A stretch of DNA of 24,599 nt from an uncultured Clostridia bacterium. Lineage in GTDB: Bacteria; Bacillota; Clostridia; UBA1381. Location of the stretch: contig CAKSPW010000033.1 in assembly GCA_934486495.1 (NCBI GenBank), forward strand, positions 1-24,599. Reading direction: 5' to 3'. This document shows, piece after piece, positions 23,649 through 24,599 of the stretch. The first letter of the stretch is position 1; each line of letters opens with the position of its first letter. The notes beneath the pieces are model-generated. The model did not search any database and had not been told where the DNA came from. It worked only from the letters and a program-made list of their open reading frames with translations. A program made the position numbers and the translations under genes.

Positions 23649-24599
23649 CGATTATGATTTCCTTTCCTTCTTTTGCGCTCTTGTAAATAGCCTCAAGAAT
23701 TTGAGTTACGCATATAGCCTGTTCGGGCTTAACACAAGGTTCTTTATCGTTTATAACAGCGTCAATCCACTGACGTGCTTCCATATCGGCAGCTGAAACG
23801 CTTTCGCCGTCATAGAATGCAACACCGCCGGCACCGAGTTCGGGCTTGATTGTTGTAAGCTTGCCGTATTTGGCGAGGTTAAGTCTTACGCCGTCTTCCA
23901 TATCAGCGCCTGCCAATGTTCCGCAGAGTGAGCACTTAGCTTCTTTAACATCGAGTGTATTGAGCGCCCAGCTGCTTTCAAGTACTATTGTTGCGCCGTT
24001 TTCCATTTGGATAAATCCGAAAGCCGAATCCTCAACAGTGTATTTTTCCGGATCCCAATCGCCCCATGCGTTACCTGTTTCTTTTTGATCGCCGAGTTTT
24101 TTAAATACGCTTCCGCTTACTCTCTTTGGCTTATAGTTATCCATGCACCAAAGTGTAAGGTCGAGTGCGTGTGTTCCGATATCTATAAGCGGACCGCCGC
24201 CCTGTTCTTCTTCATCGAGGAAAACACCCCATGTCGGAACAGCTCTTCTTCTGACAGCGTGAGCCTTTGCGTAGTAAATATCGCCAAGCTCGCCGTTGTC
24301 GCAGGCTCTTTTAACAAACTGTGATTCGGGATTGAATCTGTTCTGATAACCGATAGTAAGCTTTTTGCCCGACTTGTGATATGCATCAAGCATAGCCTTT
24401 GCGTCAGCATATGTTTTTGCCATCGGCTTTTCGCACATAACGTGACAGTCATGTTCGAGTGCATAGATTGTGATGGGAGCATGCTCTCGATTAGGTGTAC
24501 AAACATGAACAACCTCGGGCTTTTCCTTTTCAATCATTTCTTTAAAATCGGTGTATACCTTTGCACCCTCAACACCGTACTCCTTTGCCGCTTTTTCAG
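23641..24599 (-). CDS. Gfo/Idh/MocA-family oxidoreductase (5' part outside the window)
   Basis: 318 residues are visible; the frame stays open to the window edge, so the internal ATG at 24537 is not the real start and the first Rossmann strand with its GxGxxG is missing. Seen are VHVCTPNREH, then CEKPMA (catalytic Lys region) and LIDIGTHALDLTLW with the usual His. The WGVFLDEEEQGGGPLID stretch and the WALNTLDV block are typical of the C-terminal domain. It is the most upstream gene in view of the sugar operon, and more genes or the promoter probably lie beyond 24599. Its stop overlaps the ThuA start, matching ThuB-ThuA-type pairs. Confidence 0.92.
   Translation of the reverse strand, partial: EKAAKEYGVEGAKVYTDFKEMIEKEKPEVVHVCTPNREHAPITIYALEHDCHVMCEKPMAKTYADAKAMLDAYHKSGKKLTIGYQNRFNPESQFVKRACDNGELGDIYYAKAHAVRRRAVPTWGVFLDEEEQGGGPLIDIGTHALDLTLWCMDNYKPKRVSGSVFKKLGDQKETGNAWGDWDPEKYTVEDSAFGFIQMENGATIVLESSWALNTLDVKEAKCSLCGTLAGADMEDGVRLNLAKYGKLTTIKPELGAGGVAFYDGESVSAADMEARQWIDAVINDKEPCVKPEQAICVTQILEAIYKSAKEGKEIIIDD

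Noticed and set aside
24537..24537. Internal ATG as start of the last dehydrogenase
   Set aside because: The frame is open upstream to the window edge with plausible family sequence, and the Rossmann start would be missing.
1..24599. Mobile elements, CRISPR arrays, tRNA or rRNA genes
   Set aside because: No transposase, integrase, regularly spaced repeats or tRNA-like cloverleaf was recognised by eye.

Overview
The window looks like a chromosomal segment of an anaerobic, low-GC Firmicute of the class Clostridia, probably an Oscillospiraceae/Lachnospiraceae-type gut or rumen bacterium. The signs are an AT-rich sequence with strong AGGAGG-type ribosome binding sites, textbook TTGACA-N17-TATAAT promoters, a flavodiiron protein typical of anaerobes, an SLH-domain surface protein, and traces of sporulation biology (a sigma-K-like promoter and a decayed cwlD-like amidase). 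No tRNA, rRNA, insertion sequence, CRISPR array or phage gene was recognised.

Layout: 1-1600 (minus) holds a nitroreductase cut by the window edge and a Cys-rich protein behind a sigma-K-like promoter. At 1609-6027 a flavodiiron protein (minus) diverges from a Crp/Fnr-family regulator (plus). The regulator is followed closely by a three-gene metal ABC importer (lipoprotein, ATPase, permease). 6138-8792 is a clean secG-secD-secF transcription unit with its own promoter and terminator. 8982-11063 is a DeoR-family regulator overlapping a GlpT/UhpT-type organophosphate antiporter gene, with three 10-bp-phased direct repeats inside the promoter. 11138-12499 is a secreted SLH-domain protein. 12565-14274 is a structured leader, a WYL-domain regulator and a variant peptide deformylase. 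14281-14627 is a clearly broken CwlD-type amidase. 14829-20594 (minus) encodes a 1921-residue secreted protein with FG-GAP-like repeats, an unassigned beta-rich core and a long tail of FN3-like domains. 20803-24599 (minus) is a sugar-modification operon: Gfo/Idh/MocA dehydrogenase (partial), ThuA-like protein, xylose-isomerase-like TIM barrel and a second Gfo/Idh/MocA dehydrogenase.

How the parts work together: the Crp/Fnr-flavodiiron-metal importer block reads as an O2/NO detoxification and metal-supply locus. SecGDF supports export of proteins such as the SLH protein and the giant secreted protein. The DeoR-antiporter pair suggests regulated import of a phosphorylated sugar or glycerol phosphate. 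The last operon has the gene content expected for oxidation of a sugar or glycoside to a keto intermediate followed by cleavage or isomerisation. The most unusual items are the giant secreted protein, the sigma-K-like promoter of the Cys-rich gene, the amidase pseudogene, the operator-like repeats in two regulator promoters, and the deformylase and metal-binding lipoprotein with changed active-site residues.
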